Counted from the first letter of the stretch, positions 11,232 to 23,621 are shown. The stretch: DNA of 64,000 bases from Canna indica (GCA_034359265.1 CP136898.1:34867501-34931500), one strand, 5' to 3'. The notes: generated from the sequence alone by a model not told the origin. Translations and numbers: made by a program.

Positions 11232-11776
11232 ATCTGCCCCTTTGGATTATTTGGCAAAACACAACAATAATCAACTCTTCCATAGCCATAGACAAAATAT
11301 TACAATCAACAAAGTCACACAGACAAACAAATAGTCATAGTAGTCAACCTAGTTAAAGTGTCAACACCAAAATACAGTTGCAACGAAAGAGTATGCAAGA
11401 TAAATAAGATTGTAACTAGATGTACCATTTCTCCCCCTTGTTGACATAATAAGCTATAGGAGAAGTAGTGAGAGTACCAAGATCAATCAGAGCTTGAAGA
11501 ATCTGAAAGACTACCAGAGGTGGGAGAAACAAGACTTGTTGAAGTTGTAGTGAAGTGCTCAATGACTTTCTTCTAAATAGAAATAAGATGAGTGCAATTT
11601 TCTTATGGTAATTTTAACTCCTTTCTTTGTTGACTTTTGAGGCTTCTTCTTGGAGGCAGAAATCTTTTTCTTCTCAAGTACTGTTGAATTTTTGTTTCTC
11701 CTTTGGGGCTTCAACAATAGGTTTGTTCAACTCTGCCACTCTCTCTAAGAGAGTTTCATTTTTTGGGGCTCAATTT
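11232..11776 (-). pseudogene. Remnant of accessory ORF, second family B copy
   Basis: The minus strand next to the LTR shows a decayed polypurine tract (rc of ATCTGCCCCTTTGG). Farther in, 11,420-11,600 reads KKVIEHFTTTSTS then a Ser-rich tail SSSSD, the same C-terminal pattern as at 9,129-9,614. A basic segment is visible at 11,620-11,720. The frame is heavily broken. Its presence shows that this downstream ORF belongs to the family and is not specific to one copy. Confidence 0.5.
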
Positions 11777-12084
11777 TGTTGGCTTAAGGGTTTCCCTTAA
11801 ACTTCGATCTTCATTTTGATGATAACAAACAAGTATTTAATCTATGTGTGAAGTTTTGAGTTCATGTTGAGGTTGCGATAAGCATGTGAACTTCGGCAAA
11901 CTTCGCTCAGAGAAACGAAAGAAAAGAATGTCAAGAAAGGCTCGGGTGTAGGTTGAGTAGATATCTTGTAATATACCCCTAGGATCTCATCCCAAGTCTA
12001 GTTGTAAAGTTATCCAAGTTAAAACTTGGTAACTAAACCTATGAAAAAGTATGTAACAAAGATTAAAAAAAAAATCAGCCTCAG

Positions 12085-12470
12085 CCTAAGTTCGGTCGAC
12101 CGGTTGGTTGACCGAACAAGGCAGAAAAATGGCAGTAGCCACTTCAATCGACCGGTCGGTCGACCGAACAAATGCAAAAATCGACAGTGGCTACTTTGGT
12201 TGATTGGACGATCAACCGAACAGGGCCAACAAATGGCAGTAGCTACTTCGGTCGACCGAGTGGTCAATCGACTAAGGCCAAAATTTGGTAGTGCCTACTT
12301 CAGTCGATCGAGCGATCGATCGGATAATAGAGAGGCGAAATCGCGACTCATTCGGTCAACCCTCCGGTCGATCGAACAGAGCTGTAGAAGCACAAAAAGC
12401 CTGCGGTCGCTGGGCGATCGATCAGTCGATCGACCGACAAGCGACCGATCGACGTCCACTGGGCGAAAAA
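12085..12470. repeat. Array of GGTCGACC palindromes in LTR C1
   Basis: Imperfect tandem units of roughly 52-60 bp each combine a CpG-rich palindromic core such as TCGACCGGTCGGTCGACCGA with a spacer of AAAAATGGCAGTAGCCACTT type. Five to six units are visible. The plus strand stays open for 151 codons across it, reading RSTEQ/SVDR-type repeats, but this is a repeat artefact. Related palindromes occur in the LTRs at 7,540-7,670, 43,440-43,570, 45,290-45,450 and 53,720-53,880. Confidence 0.75.
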
Positions 12471-12859
12471 ACGCCCGTTGAAGAGCCGTTCGGTTGAGGG
12501 GTTATAAATACCCCTCACTTAACTCCTTTAATTCTTCTTAACAACTGAATTAAACATTCAAGAGAGAGATTTGTGCCTTCTAGAGATCAATTGCTTGCGC
12601 TCACTTCTCCGATCAACGTTTTCTCAAGCGCTTATTCTTCCTCAACTCGGGCTTCGATTCGAGCTCAACGACTTGGCGAGTTGAAGGCTTGAAGGATTGA
12701 AAAAGAGCATTCACTACAAGAAATGTTACATTTCCTTGGGCCATGACCTCCACTAAAACTAACTACATCCCCCACTAAAGCCCTTTAGTGAGGGCCTCGC
12801 GGCCCCCAGATGCTGCCAGGAAAGAATGTCTTGGTAAAGGTATATCGGACATTTATCGA

Positions 12860-13070
12860 AGGTCAGTGAGCGGCCCCCAAAAATATAACTTTTCCTAGGA
12901 GCCACGACCCCTGGGAAATGTAACTTTTCCTGGGGGCCGCAACCCCCGAGAAATGTAGTTTTTCGTGGGGGCCGCGACCCCCGAGAAATGTAATTTTTCC
13001 TGGGGGCCTCGACCCTCGGGAAATGTAACTTTTCCTAAGGGCCGCGACCCCCGGGAAATTAGCCAAGTAC
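12860..13070. repeat. Left subterminal repeats of the CACTA
   Basis: Five tandem copies of a ~38-bp unit of the form CCGCGACCCCCGAGAAATGT followed by AACTTTTCCTGGGGG. The opposite end has inverted relatives (ATATTTTGCTGGGGGCCAAA, 16,610-16,720). Such repeats are the usual transposase-binding substrate in CACTA elements. The open frames here are artefacts. Confidence 0.8.
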
Positions 13071-15900
13071 ACAAATTAGCCAATTAAGACCATTCATGTA
13101 AGCATATAATAGAACACCTGTATGTCGTCCAATAGATCAGTATCCAAATGAATTTTTATGTGAATCAAACATATTTTTTTCATTGTCTTTAATTTTAAAT
13201 ATATTAAGGATAAAATTACAGATTGTGTACTGAATATTTATAAAGAGTCAGAAAAAATCAAACAAGAGGGAAGCAAGCCTATCTCAGTTTCCCAAAAACT
13301 TTCCAAAAAGCCTGCAAAAATATATAAGCAATGCCTAGTTCTTCTCTCTTGTACTACTTTAGGCACATAATACTTCTAAGAAACTACAAAGCATTCTGAT
13401 TATTCATGGGTTCTTTAGCCAACATTTGGTGAACCACGACGAGGGAATCAATATCATCCACTAGACTACCGATCATAGATCACCAATCAATATCATCCAA
13501 CAATCTGCCATGTCCCATTGCTTCATCTGGTGCCGGAGGATCTCAATCAACCGATCACCATGCATCCAACAATCTGCCATGTCCCATTGCTTCACTTGTT
13601 ACTGGAGGATCTCAATCAAGAAAGTAAGGGGAATAGAAAACAAGACAACTCACCAGGTTTTCCTCTTAATTAATAGAAAGATACTTTCAACTGGCTCTAC
13701 ACCATATATCTGCAAGAATAGATAAAGATTCTAAATGTTATGTTTTCCTTTTTTGCTCAGACTTTTAATCAAGTATGTGAAAAGCAAGTAAATGCATCAA
13801 ACCTGCAAAGGATTGAGCTTTTTCTTAGTAAACAAAGATATTATCAAAAGATAAACTATTGACAAAATTGATGTCAACAAATTTATGTTCTTTGCTATTT
13901 TCTATAATTACTTTCTATAAAAACTACAAGGTAGGGACTAGCAGGAGAGATGTTCAAAGGCTTACTAGTGGAGTGAAATACTTGTCCAAGAAATTCTGTG
14001 GTGATTTAAGTCAAGTATGGCATCCTTTAGAAATGGAGTCAGGAGAGATGTTCAAAACAGTGATTTACACACAAACAGGACAAAGAATGGCCAATCTAAT
14101 AAGTTCTCAAGTATTACCTGAGTGGTCAATCTAATAAACAGACATCCTTTAGAAATGGAGTTATCAGATTAGCCAATCTAATAAACAGGACAAAGAATAG
14201 CCACTCAGGTATCAGGTATTATGTGTCTCCTGTACTACTAATTCAAATGCTATAGAGCACTCTTAATTTTTACTATAGAGGACTCTTAATTCAAATGCTA
14301 TAGAGCACTCGTAAATTTTACTATAGAGGAAAAAAAATTACTATAGAGGACACTATTTTAGAGATTTGGAATTTAATAAGTTATTGAAGATAGTAGAGTA
14401 GACAAATTCTTTATACCTTGTTTGATGCTGAAACTGAAACTTAACTTAAACTATCCAAGCAATAAGGTTTATGTGAGCATATATCCATGCTGAAATTGAA
14501 ATTTGTTTGATATAACTTAACTTAACTTAAACTGAAACTTAACTTAAACTATCCATGCTGAAACTAAAACTTTGATATAACTATCCATGCAATAAGGTTT
14601 ATGTGAGCATATATCCAAACCTTTTAACTTAATTTTTTTCAATCTATCCAAACCTTTCAAAAGTTCCAGACTACCTTGCTAATTCATGTGCTAACGATGC
14701 AATAAGGATGTTCATCGAGTCGAACAGTGAATGCCTCCGTTCTTATTTATTTTGAGGCTTTGGGTTATTTTCATTTATTTTATGAAGGTAACACAACAAG
14801 TTTATAATTTTTCAAATTTACAACTTAGGTCTCACTGGACAAGATAAGATTGGAGATATTATTTGGCTAAAACAAGGAGGCTTAATGATACAATCATAGA
14901 ACAAAACCAAATACCCTTTATTTATCATTTGTGCTGGTTGATATAAAGAATAACAACTACAAATCAACATGAGAAGTGAATAAGGAGATTGGACAAATCA
15001 ACAGAATAATCTTAAGATTCTGACACAAAACTTAATAAAAGAAGCACCATCCTCAACTGGTCATCCAGATTAAGTAATGCTGAACCTTGTGACTGATAGA
15101 AATTCCATTTGCAATTCCATATTTTAAGTACATATTTTAATAGCAATTCCATTTGCACCTACACCTCCTTTTATTCACAGAATTATTACCAGCAAGCTTT
15201 ATGTAATTAAGCCCTATAAAATTAAAATCTAAAAATAAGTGAACCAATCATATGACTGAGCATTATTTTTAAAAGAAAGAACAACCCTTGAGCTCTTCAT
15301 TGAGATCAAAGAACAAAAGGGCAATCCATGGGTTGGAGGGATGTGTACTTTATTTCCTGTTGGGTAAATCATGCTGCCATTGCATTTGTTAATCATTGAC
15401 AGAGTGGAAGCAGAGGAAGGAAACAAGAAATTTGATCAAAAGAAAAATACTTAGAAGGTGTTCTCCAACCTAACTGCTCTTGCAATGAGAGAAGTCTGCA
15501 AGTAATAAAAATGAGAAAGAAACGGAAAATCATGCTTTAAGTGATTAAGATGAAAAGCATTCTCTGACATTTTGAGTTAACATTTATTGGCTGAACGAAT
15601 ATATATTAAAGAAGAAAATAACAACATCTCCTTTCCTTTAACATATACTAGAAGAAAACGATATATTATTCATGAAGTTATCAATATAAGTTAGTTCTAG
15701 AGGGATTTATTAGTAAAGCTAGCTCTATTTATAAAATCATAATTAACATCTAAAATTTCACCACCCTTTTAAAAGACATTCAAACAACTCATCGGAAGCA
15801 TTTTGAACCAAAAAGACAAATTAACACTCCTGAAATTTTCTATACAAGACACTGACATATATCTATAGCAGCATCCTATATGCACTAATGTAAGCTCAAT
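13071..15900. other. CACTA interior without recognisable gene
   Basis: This AT-rich sequence contains local duplications, for example CATCCAACAATCTGCCATGT twice at 13,495-13,585. Repeats of CTATAGAGCACTCTTAAT lie at 14,250-14,350 and of AACTTAAACTATCCATGC at 14,440-14,590. The open frames here are short, unrelated to known families and have no supporting structure. It may derive from captured intergenic or intronic DNA. Confidence 0.4.
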
Positions 15901-15953
15901 TGTCAAAGAAAGGAAAAGAAAAAATAAAGAAAGAAAGAAAAACATCTCACAAC

Positions 15954-16021
15954 CTCTGAAGCCTTCGCAGCCTGCCGAAGCTTGAGGAGATTATGCCACC
16001 TAGCTGCATGTAGGGCAAAAA
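15954..16021 (-). other. Exon-like segment in CACTA, possible captured host exon
   Basis: On the minus strand TTTTATTGCAG precedes a 68-bp segment that ends ...GCTTCAGAG|GTTGTG, so both splice-type borders are present. The segment reads FALHAARWHNLLKLRQAAKA in the only useful frame. Upstream at 16,030-16,200 a GC-rich stretch with a possible start could be a first exon or 5' UTR. This is weak evidence for a host gene fragment. I do not recognise the gene. Confidence 0.3.
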
Positions 16022-17237
16022 CTGCAATAAAACACAAAATGTTCAGCCAAAGAGAAACACACATAAAACCAGAGTGTGTTTGTGTGTCTGTACGGACATG
16101 GAGCGGACGGTGAGGTCGGAGAGATGGCAGGAGACGCCGAGCCAGGAACAAGCATTGCATTATCTCTAGATTCTCTGGTTCATTAATAGGAAGAAGAAGA
16201 AGAACAGGAAGAAGTGGAACTTATCATCAGGAGTCAAGGCGAAGGTGAAGGGGAACAAGATAGATTGGACGCGGGGAAGAGAGCAAGGGGTCGAAGAGAG
16301 GCGATCCCTAGCGGAGATCTGCAAGGGGAAGAGAGCAAGGGGCGAAGAGGAGGAGGGCGCGGGTTTGGAGGTGGTGGGGGATGCCTTTCCCTTTCGCCAT
16401 TGACTCGAAGAGAAGTGAATAAGGAGATTGGACAATAACAACTACAAATCAATGGTGGTGGAGACGGAGCGGTGGAGAATGATGAGTGAAGAGCGAAGAA
16501 TCGGCGTAGGGATTTCGGTGGAGAGTGAAGAGGAATTGCGGGAAAGATTACGTACTAACGGAAATATACGGAGATTAGAGAAAACATTTCCTGGGGCCGA
16601 ATAAAGCCCTTATGAATATTTCCTATATTTTGCTCGGTCAAATGCTGGTCCTCAAGAAAGCTATATTTTGCTGGGGGCCAAATATTGGTCCTTAGTAAAA
16701 TTATGTTTTGCTGGGTCAGCAAGCGACCCCCATTAATAACGGACACGAAAAATGATATTTATTGTAGTGATTGATTTTTGGTTTTACTTCTTAGCTCTTT
16801 TCATTATAATTTTAAGTATTATTTAAATTTATTTTAATTGGATTAACTTGTTAGGTGTGCTAGTGTAAATACTTAAGGTTTACTTTATAGAATTGTGTTT
16901 TGCCTAGGTGAATAGGTTTGAAGAGTTCTCAAATAGATGAAAATCGAGTCATCGATTGTATTCAAAGGGAAACACAAGTTCTATAAAATAGTTGTGTTAG
17001 AAATCCTTGGTGTGGAGCCAAGATAGTGGAGTAGGCGATTGGCCGAACCACTATATATCCTCGTGTTAGTATTGCCTTGCTTGTTTGTTTATTGTTGTGC
17101 TTCATATTTGATAACGAACATTATTTAGTTGCACTTGCATTTGATTTAAATTAAAATTGAGTAAAAAGAAAATTGAAGTAAAGTAAAAAGGAATACACAC
17201 TATTCAACCCCCTTCTAGTGTGGAATTTTACTTAACA

Positions 17238-17252
17238 TTTGGTATCAGAGCG
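17238..17252 (+). other. Primer-binding site, element C1
   Basis: TTTGGTATCAGAGCG directly follows the LTR end. TGGTATCAGAGC is complementary to the 3' end of plant initiator tRNA-Met, the usual copia primer. Confidence 0.85.
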
Positions 17253-17294
17253 AGGTCGTAGGATTAGATTTAACCATCTTCCCTACAAGTTAAA

Positions 17295-18443
17295 ATGACT
17301 AGTGAAATCCAACTAGCTCAAGGATCCTCTACTCATACTCCATAATTGTTCGATAGTAATAACTATGCCTATTGAAAGATTCGTATGAATGACTTCCTAC
17401 AATCACTAGGCATGAATGTATGGAGAATGATACAAGTAGAGTATAAGCAACCAACTAAGGATATGGATGAGTGAGACCAAGAAGAGATTAAACTCTTCAA
17501 TGCAAATGCAAAGACCGTCAATGCATTATATTGCGGCCTATCAATTGATGAGTTCAATAGGATTTCTACTTGTAGGTCCGCATATGAACTTTGAAAAGTC
17601 TTAGAGATTACACATGAAGGTACTTCACAAGTTAAAGAATCTAAGATAAACCTCCTCATGCATGATATGAATTGTTCAAAATGTTACCGCATGAATCTAT
17701 TGATGCCATGTATGCTTGATTTCAAAATATTACAAATGGCTTAGCTAACTTTGGTAGAAAGATAAGGGAAGAGGAGAAGGTAAGAAAGCTCCTTCGTTCC
17801 CTTCCAAAAGCTTGGGAGCTCAAGGTCATTGCAATCATGGAAGCGAAGGAAATGAGCACCTTGAAGATCACCGAGCTCATTGGGTCTCTCATGACACATG
17901 AGACCCATATGAAGCAATACAAGGAGGAAGATGCTCCCAAAGGCAAGACCATTGCCCTAAAAGCATCACACTAGGGTGAAGAATCCTCATCATCCGAGGA
18001 AGAGACACACGATTTTGAGGAAATGACAATGTTGGCAAGAAGATTCATGAGCTTTATGAGAGGAGGAATGAGAAAAGGAAGAGGAGGCTACATATGCTAC
18101 AATTGCAACAAGATTGGGCATCTAAGGAAGGATTGTCCACTTCTCAAGATGGCTTCCACCTCCAACCCTCACAAAATAAAGGACAAATACAAGAAGAAGA
18201 AGAAGGCAATGATGGCTTCGTGGGATGAAAGCGAGCCTTCATCAAGTGAAGAAGACTCAAAGAGTGAAAAGACAAATCTTTGCTTGATGGCAAATGACCA
18301 TAAGGTAAGATTTACATTTGGTGAGCTTTCATTTACTCAAGAAAAACTAGAAAATGAATTTGATCAAATGCATGATGAATTTAATGCTATTAGGAGAAAG
18401 TTTAAAGAGCTTAAAAAGGACAATACATCTTTAGAGTTTGAAA
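17295..18443 (+). pseudogene. Copia gag, element C1
   Basis: The reading starts near 17,295 (ATGACTAGTGAAATCC) and continues with several frameshifts and stops. It aligns with the gag at 46,244-49,340: YELWNVLE-type capsid sequence near 17,580, KVIAIMEAKEMSTLKITELI near 17,825 and MTHETHMKQYKEEDAP near 17,890. From 18,023 a clean 149-codon frame carries the CCHC zinc knuckle CYNCNKIGHLRKDC (about 18,095-18,136), then a Ser/Glu/Lys-rich region. Gag packages the element RNA. The gene is cut at 18,443 by family B LTR sequence, and no pol of C1 follows. Confidence 0.85.
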
Positions 18444-18916
18444 ATGTGCGTACACTGATCGTCAATTATTGAGAGGAGTTGGGACTGCTGAGTGCAGAGT
18501 ACTCAGTGCAGACATTTCTTATCTTCAGGAGAAGATTGGTTTTGGGTGGATAAGCTCACTACAACACAAGGCTGTGTGGAGGACGGAACTCTATGGATGA
18601 GATGTCATAGAGAGGCAAGTTGGTATTTTACTTGTAATAACAAATAATGTTTTTGTTATTTCTAATTCACTGTAGTACTGTAGTCGGATTTCAGGTGTGA
18701 AATCCAAAGGACTTATTTTGTACTTATAGAGAGTGGATTGGGCATCTGTCGGATGAGTGCCCCGTAGATTAGGTGATTGGTTTGTCACTTAACTGCGTAA
18801 ACAAATCTCTTGTATTTGCGTGTGTTCGTTTGATTCTTCTTTGCTTCTAGTAGCAGTTGCAACTTCCCATTCAATCGCGCTTAACAAAAATTCCCTAAGA
18901 GACCTATATACTGTCA
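18444..18916 (+). mobile_element. Copia family B 5' LTR, truncated (element B1)
   Basis: The sequence matches the 3' half of the 25,041-26,011 LTR from GTGCGTACACT onward. It contains GGAGAAGATTGGTTT and CGGATTTCAGGTGTGAAATCC, and ends CCTATATACTGTCA. Nearly 500 bp of the LTR start are missing. The join to gag of C1 shares only a few bases (ATG), as expected for a deletion or end-joining event. Confidence 0.85.
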
Positions 18917-18930
18917 TTTGGTATAGAGCG
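18917..18930 (+). other. Primer-binding site, element B1
   Basis: TTTGGTATAGAGCG follows the LTR end. It matches the initiator tRNA-Met type with one base lost relative to TGGTATCAGAGC. Confidence 0.75.
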
Positions 18931-18989
18931 TTTGTGCTAACCTATACCTGCACAAGATCCTTGGTGTATCTTTTTCTTTTTCAGGCTCA

Positions 18990-20625
18990 AGATGGAAGGA
19001 ATGCCTATGAAAAGTTATATATCTCAATATATCTCCTTTATTGATAGGAACAAATTATACATATTGGAAGGCTAGGATGAGGGCTTTCATCAAGTCCTTG
19101 GATGATCGTTGCTGGGACGCAATTGAGATTAGTCACACTCCACCGACAACTCCTGGTGGGACTGAGCGCAAACCTAAAAGCCAGTATAATGAAGCAGAGA
19201 TTGTTGCTGCAAACTATGATAATAAAGCTCTTAATGCTATCTTTAGTGGAGTTGATCCTTCTTAATTTAAACTTATCTCGGCTTGTACCTTGGCAAAGTA
19301 GACATGAGAAATTTTAAAATCAAATCATGAAGGATCTCTAACGCTTCGAAAGTCAAAAGTCGAAATCCTCAACCACCAGATTTGAGAATCTAAAGATGGG
19401 AGTATACAAGATTTTCATGGGCATATCAAAGACCTCATGAACAATGCTACTAACCTTGGAGAGTCATTCTCTAAAGAAAAGGTAGCAAGGAAAGTTCTCA
19501 GATCCATGCCTACCAAGTTTGATATAAAAGCTACTACCACAAGTGAGGTTAATAACCCATCTTCCATTACTCTTGACACTCTGATGAGGAAACTAAAAAC
19601 TTATGAGCTGGAATTATTTGAAAAATATTCTCATAAAGAAAAGAAGAAAAACCTTGCTTTCAGAATTACCGAGGATGAAATCAATATAGAAGACTGTTCT
19701 GAAGAAGAGATGGATGTTGTTCTAGCTCTTATGAAAAATAATTTTTAGAGATTTCTAAGAACGAAGAGAAATAAAAACTAGAACTCTCAGTCTAATTTTC
19801 GGTCAAACAATAGTTTCAATCGTCTGAGACTACTAGTTCCAGATCAAACTTCTCTACTGAAGAAAATAGAAGAAATCAATCGTCTGGTGAAAAGGATGAT
19901 TCTAAACAAAAGTTTAAAGGTATCCAATGCTTTGAATGTGAAGGACTTGGACATGTAAGATCAGAACACCCAAATCTCCAGAAGAAGATTAAGAAGTCAT
20001 TCACTACTACTCGGAGTGACGATGATGAAGAAACTGACTCAGAAGAGCATCAACAAGACAACTTTAGAGCCTTTATAACTTGCTTAGATGACACAGTTAA
20101 AACCACCAACGTCTCTAATGCTGATAGTCTCGAGGAAGCATATCAAGAGATATTTGACAAATGAGTTGAAGTGGTAAAACTTAACAAGTCTCTCGGGGAT
20201 CAGAATAAGTTTTTGATAGAAGAAAAGAAGACCCTTTCGGAGAAAGTTCAAATCATTCAAAGACAAATTATTCAAAAAGAAGACAAAGAATATAAGTTGA
20301 TTTTTGAACTTGAAAAGGTAAAGAAGGAAGTTAGAATGATGAATTCTTCGGGTACTCTTAACAAAATATTGAGTGCAAGAAAAAATCCTTCTAATCACAA
20401 GGGACTTGGATACACCAATTCATGCCAGTTGAAACCCCGATCTCAACTGGCTACTCAACCGAGGAACTTTCATAGAGGCTCTTCAAGTCATCAAAAGCTT
20501 GCTATAGGAAAGGGAGATAGGGCACCCATATGCTACTATTGCAAGTTCAGAGGATACATTATTGCAAATTGCTTCAGACTCTTCAACAAACCGAGGAGGA
20601 AGAATCACATAAACTACCCAAGATA
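18990..20625 (+). pseudogene. Copia gag, element B1
   Basis: The reading begins near MEGMPMKSYISQ and continues with YWKARMRAFIKSLDDRCWDA (19,060-19,120), the capsid N-terminal signature of this copia group. Then follow NNATNLGESFSKEKVARKVL (19,437 on), KLKTYELELFEKYSHKEKKK and an acidic EDCSEEEMDVVLAL segment. A first CCHC motif is degraded (CFECEGLGHVRSE..., 19,931). A coiled coil (20,171-20,340) and a second degenerate knuckle CYYCKFRGYIIANC follow. At least three stops or frameshifts break it. The inverted relative is at 27,295-28,894. Confidence 0.85.
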
Positions 20626-20739
20626 AAAGATTAAGCAAGTCTGTGTAATAAAGACAGATTTTAACTACAATTTGCTTTTATGTCAAAGACTGTATCTTCT
20701 CTTGGATCTTGATATTTCGACAGTGTTTGTTCTCAGCAC

Positions 20740-23621
20740 ATGACAGGAAGTCCTGAAAACTTGAGAGATATTCAAGAACATGGAGGTGCAACTATCACTT
20801 TTGGAGATGGAGGACATGAAAATGTCATAGGAGTTGGAACTCTAAATGTTCCAGGAATTCCTAATTTGGAAAATGTCTTGCTTGTTAAAGGTTTAAAGGC
20901 TAATCTTGTAAGTATAAGCCAATTGTGTGATCAAAATTTAAATGTTCAATTTACAAAAAATAGTTGCAAGGTTCTTGATAAGAATGGTGACTGTATCCTA
21001 GAAGGAAATAGATATAGAGACAACTGCTACAAAATTGCCTATTCTTCTATTTGTCTTTCAGCTGTCTCCTCTGACATTAATCCGTGGCATTGACGGTTAG
21101 GTCATGTTAATTACAAAGATATGAAGAAGCTTATAAATGCTAAAGCTGTCGGGGGAATTCCTAAACTTTCAGGAGAACCAAAAGTTGTTTGTGGTGCTTG
21201 TCAAGAGGGAAAATAGACTAGGTAGTCTCATCAACAGTTACAATTAGTAGCTACTTCTAAACCTCTTGAGCTTCTTCACTTGGATCTGGTAGGTCCCATG
21301 CAGGTTGAAAGTATTGGTGGAAAAAAATATATCCTTGTATGTGTAGATGATTTCTCTCGTTTTACTTGGACTGAGTTCCTGAAAGAAAAGTCTAATGTTT
21401 TTAACACTTTTAAGTCTCTATGTTTGAGACTTCATAATGAGCAAGAATTCTCTATTCTAAAAGTGATCAGAATAAGGAGTGATCATGGAAGAGAATTTGA
21501 GAATATTTCTTTCTTTAAATTTTGTGATGAAAATAGTATTCAACATGAATTTTCTGCTCCAAAGACTCCTCAACAGAATATTGTAGTTGAAAGGAAGAAT
21601 CGTACTATTCAAAAGATGACTCGAGTTATGCTTAACTCTAAATAGATTCCTGAAAGGTTTTGGGCTGAAGCCATCAACATAGTTTGCTACATCATAAATC
21701 GAGTTTATCTTAGACCAAAATCTACTAAAACTCCTTATGAATTATGGAGAGGTAGAAAGCCTAACCTTACATATTTTCATATTTTCGGCAGTAGGTGCTA
21801 TGTTCTAAATGATAGGGATCTTGGAAAAATGCAAAGCAAAAGTGACAAAGCTATATTTCTTGGCTATTCCAAAAATTGCAAGGCATACCGAGTCTACAAC
21901 AAACGAACTCAAACGGTAATGGAATCACAAAGCGTGAAGATTGATGACTCTCAAATATACCAGACCCTGCTGGCTGATGAGAAGGCAGTCTCAACTACTG
22001 ATAAGACTATCCAGAACTCTTCCAAGGCCAATGAACAATCATTTGAAACTTCTAATTCAACTGTTCATGAGACTAATACTGAAGTGGAAGATGAAGAGGA
22101 TGACTCCAGAGCCGAAAAATCTACAAGATCTCTCAAGAATCATCTTCTACCAAATGTAATTGGAGATGTGTATGATAAAGTTAAGACCAGAAATCAATCC
22201 AAGAAAAATCACCAGGATATGATAAGGTATTCCTGCTATAGTTCAACTGTTGAACCTAGAAATGTCAAGGAAGCCTTGAAGGATGAATTTTGGATTTCTG
22301 CTATGCAAGAAGAGCTATAGGAGTTTGTCCAAAATGATGTATGGGAACTTGTCTCAAGACTTGAAAATAACAATGTTATTGGAACCAAATGGGTGTTTAA
22401 GAACAAGATTGACGAAGTTGAAAACATTGTAAGAAGTAAAGCACATCTTGTTGCTCAAGGCTACAATCAAATTGAAGGTCTGGATTATGATGAAACCTTC
22501 TCTTTAGTTGCAAGATTGGAATCCATCAGGTTGCTTCTAGCCTTATCCTGTTGTATGAAGTTTAAACTATTTCACATGGATGTTAAGACTGCCTTCCTCA
22601 ATCGAATTCTCAATGAAGAAGTCTATGTTGAACAACCCAAAGATCGACTTTGAAGGCTCTTCTCATCCAGACCATGTGTACAGATTGAAGAAAGCTTTAT
22701 ATGGTCTTAAACATGCTCCTAGAGCTTGATATGAAAGACTCACCCAGTTCTTGCTCTTGAAAGGCTACAAAAGAGGAAGAATAGATCATACATTGTTCAT
22801 CAAAAGAAAGGGGTCTCAACAGGTAATTGTTCAAATTTATGTTGATGATATAATCTTTGGTTCAACCTCTAAAATTTATGTTAAAGAATTTGTTGAAGAC
22901 ATGAAATCTGAATTTGAAATGAGCATGGTAAGAGAAATGAGTTATTTTCTCAATCTTCAGGTAAAGTAATCTAAAGGTGACATATTTATCTCACAGTGTA
23001 AGTATGCAAGAAATCTTATTTACAAGTTTGGTCTAGACAGTTCCAAGCTAGTTAAAACTCATATCTATACTCATGAGAAGTTGAGTAAAAATGATGAAGG
23101 CAAAAGTGTTAACCCTACTCTATACAGAAGTATGATTGACATTTTATTGTATCTGACTGCTAGCAAGCCTGGGCTGGAAATATTGATGATAGTGTTAACT
23201 CTATACAAAAGTGTTAACCCTACAGGATATATTGATGCAGACTGGGCTGGAAATATTGATGATAGAAAAAGTACATCGGGCGGCTGCTTTAGCAGAAGCA
23301 GAATACCTGGCAACTCGCAGTTGCAACACACAACTTATCTAGATGAGAAATATGTTGCTTGATTATGGTTTAAAATAGGAAGAAATGATACTATATTGTG
23401 ATAATACCAGTTCTATAAATATCTCAAAAAACCCTATTATGCATTCTCGCACTAAACACATTGATATTTGTTTTCATTACATTAGGGAGTTGGTTGAAAG
23501 AAAGCAGTTGCATCTGGAATACATTTCTACAGATAAACAGGTTGCAGATATCTTCATAAAGGCATTAAGTGAAGAAAAATTTGAGCAGTTGAGATATGCT
23601 TTAGGCCTGTGTGTCATGTGA
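20740..23621 (+). pseudogene. Copia pol (protease, integrase, RT, RNase H), element B1
   Basis: The protease C-terminal part reads NVLLVKGLKANLVSISQLCD. The GAG-pre-integrase box follows (WH*RLGHVNYKDMKKL). The integrase retains its three acidic sites: MDLVGPM (21,280), RSDHGREF and VVERKNRT. RT starts at VAQGYNQIEGLDYDETF (22,450). It includes [11 protein letters not shown] and keeps IYVDDIIFGS (about 22,835), so the catalytic Asp pair is intact. RNase H is shortened: the SRIPGNSQLQ region replaces the usual core, then CDNTSSINISKNP, HSRTKHIDI and QVADIFIKAL follow. Frame 1 is kept from 20,740 to 22,653 with stops, then frameshifts occur. The element cannot make a full polyprotein. Confidence 0.9.

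Larger units (their letters stand above)
12712..16769. mobile_element. Non-autonomous CACTA element, complete, 4,058 bp
   Basis: The left terminus is CACTACAAGAAATGTTACAT and the right terminus, read inward, is CACTACAATAAATATCATTT. The 3-bp target duplication ATT flanks it at 12,709-12,711 and 16,770-16,772. Subterminal repeats occur at both ends. No transposase frame is present. It sits inside the LTR of element C1, whose sequence continues on both sides. Confidence 0.9.
11777..17237 (+). mobile_element. Copia family C 5' LTR (element C1), split by a CACTA
   Basis: The LTR starts TGTTGGCTTAAGGGTTTCCC (compare TGTTGGCCCAAGGGTTGCCC at 44,962) and ends CTTAACA directly before a primer-binding site. 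Excluding the CACTA insertion and its duplicated ATT, it is about 1,400 bp. It contains the palindromic GGTCGACC array, a leader with GGGGTTATAAATACCCCTCAC (TATA region near 12,500) and the common 3' block GTGGAGCCAAGATAGTGGAGTAGGCG. Confidence 0.85.

Noticed and set aside
12026..12481. 151-codon plus-strand open frame with Arg/Ser/Asp repeats
   Set aside because: It follows the GGTCGACC palindrome array of an LTR. The frame is open because of repeat composition, and other copies are broken.
16166..16452. Overlapping open frames on both strands in a GC-rich block
   Set aside because: Low-complexity Ser/Pro or Arg/Gly products arising from purine-rich sequence. At most a leader of a captured fragment.
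17238..17252. tRNA gene remnant
   Set aside because: The match to initiator tRNA is only the 12-15 bases of a retrotransposon primer-binding site. No cloverleaf can be drawn around it.
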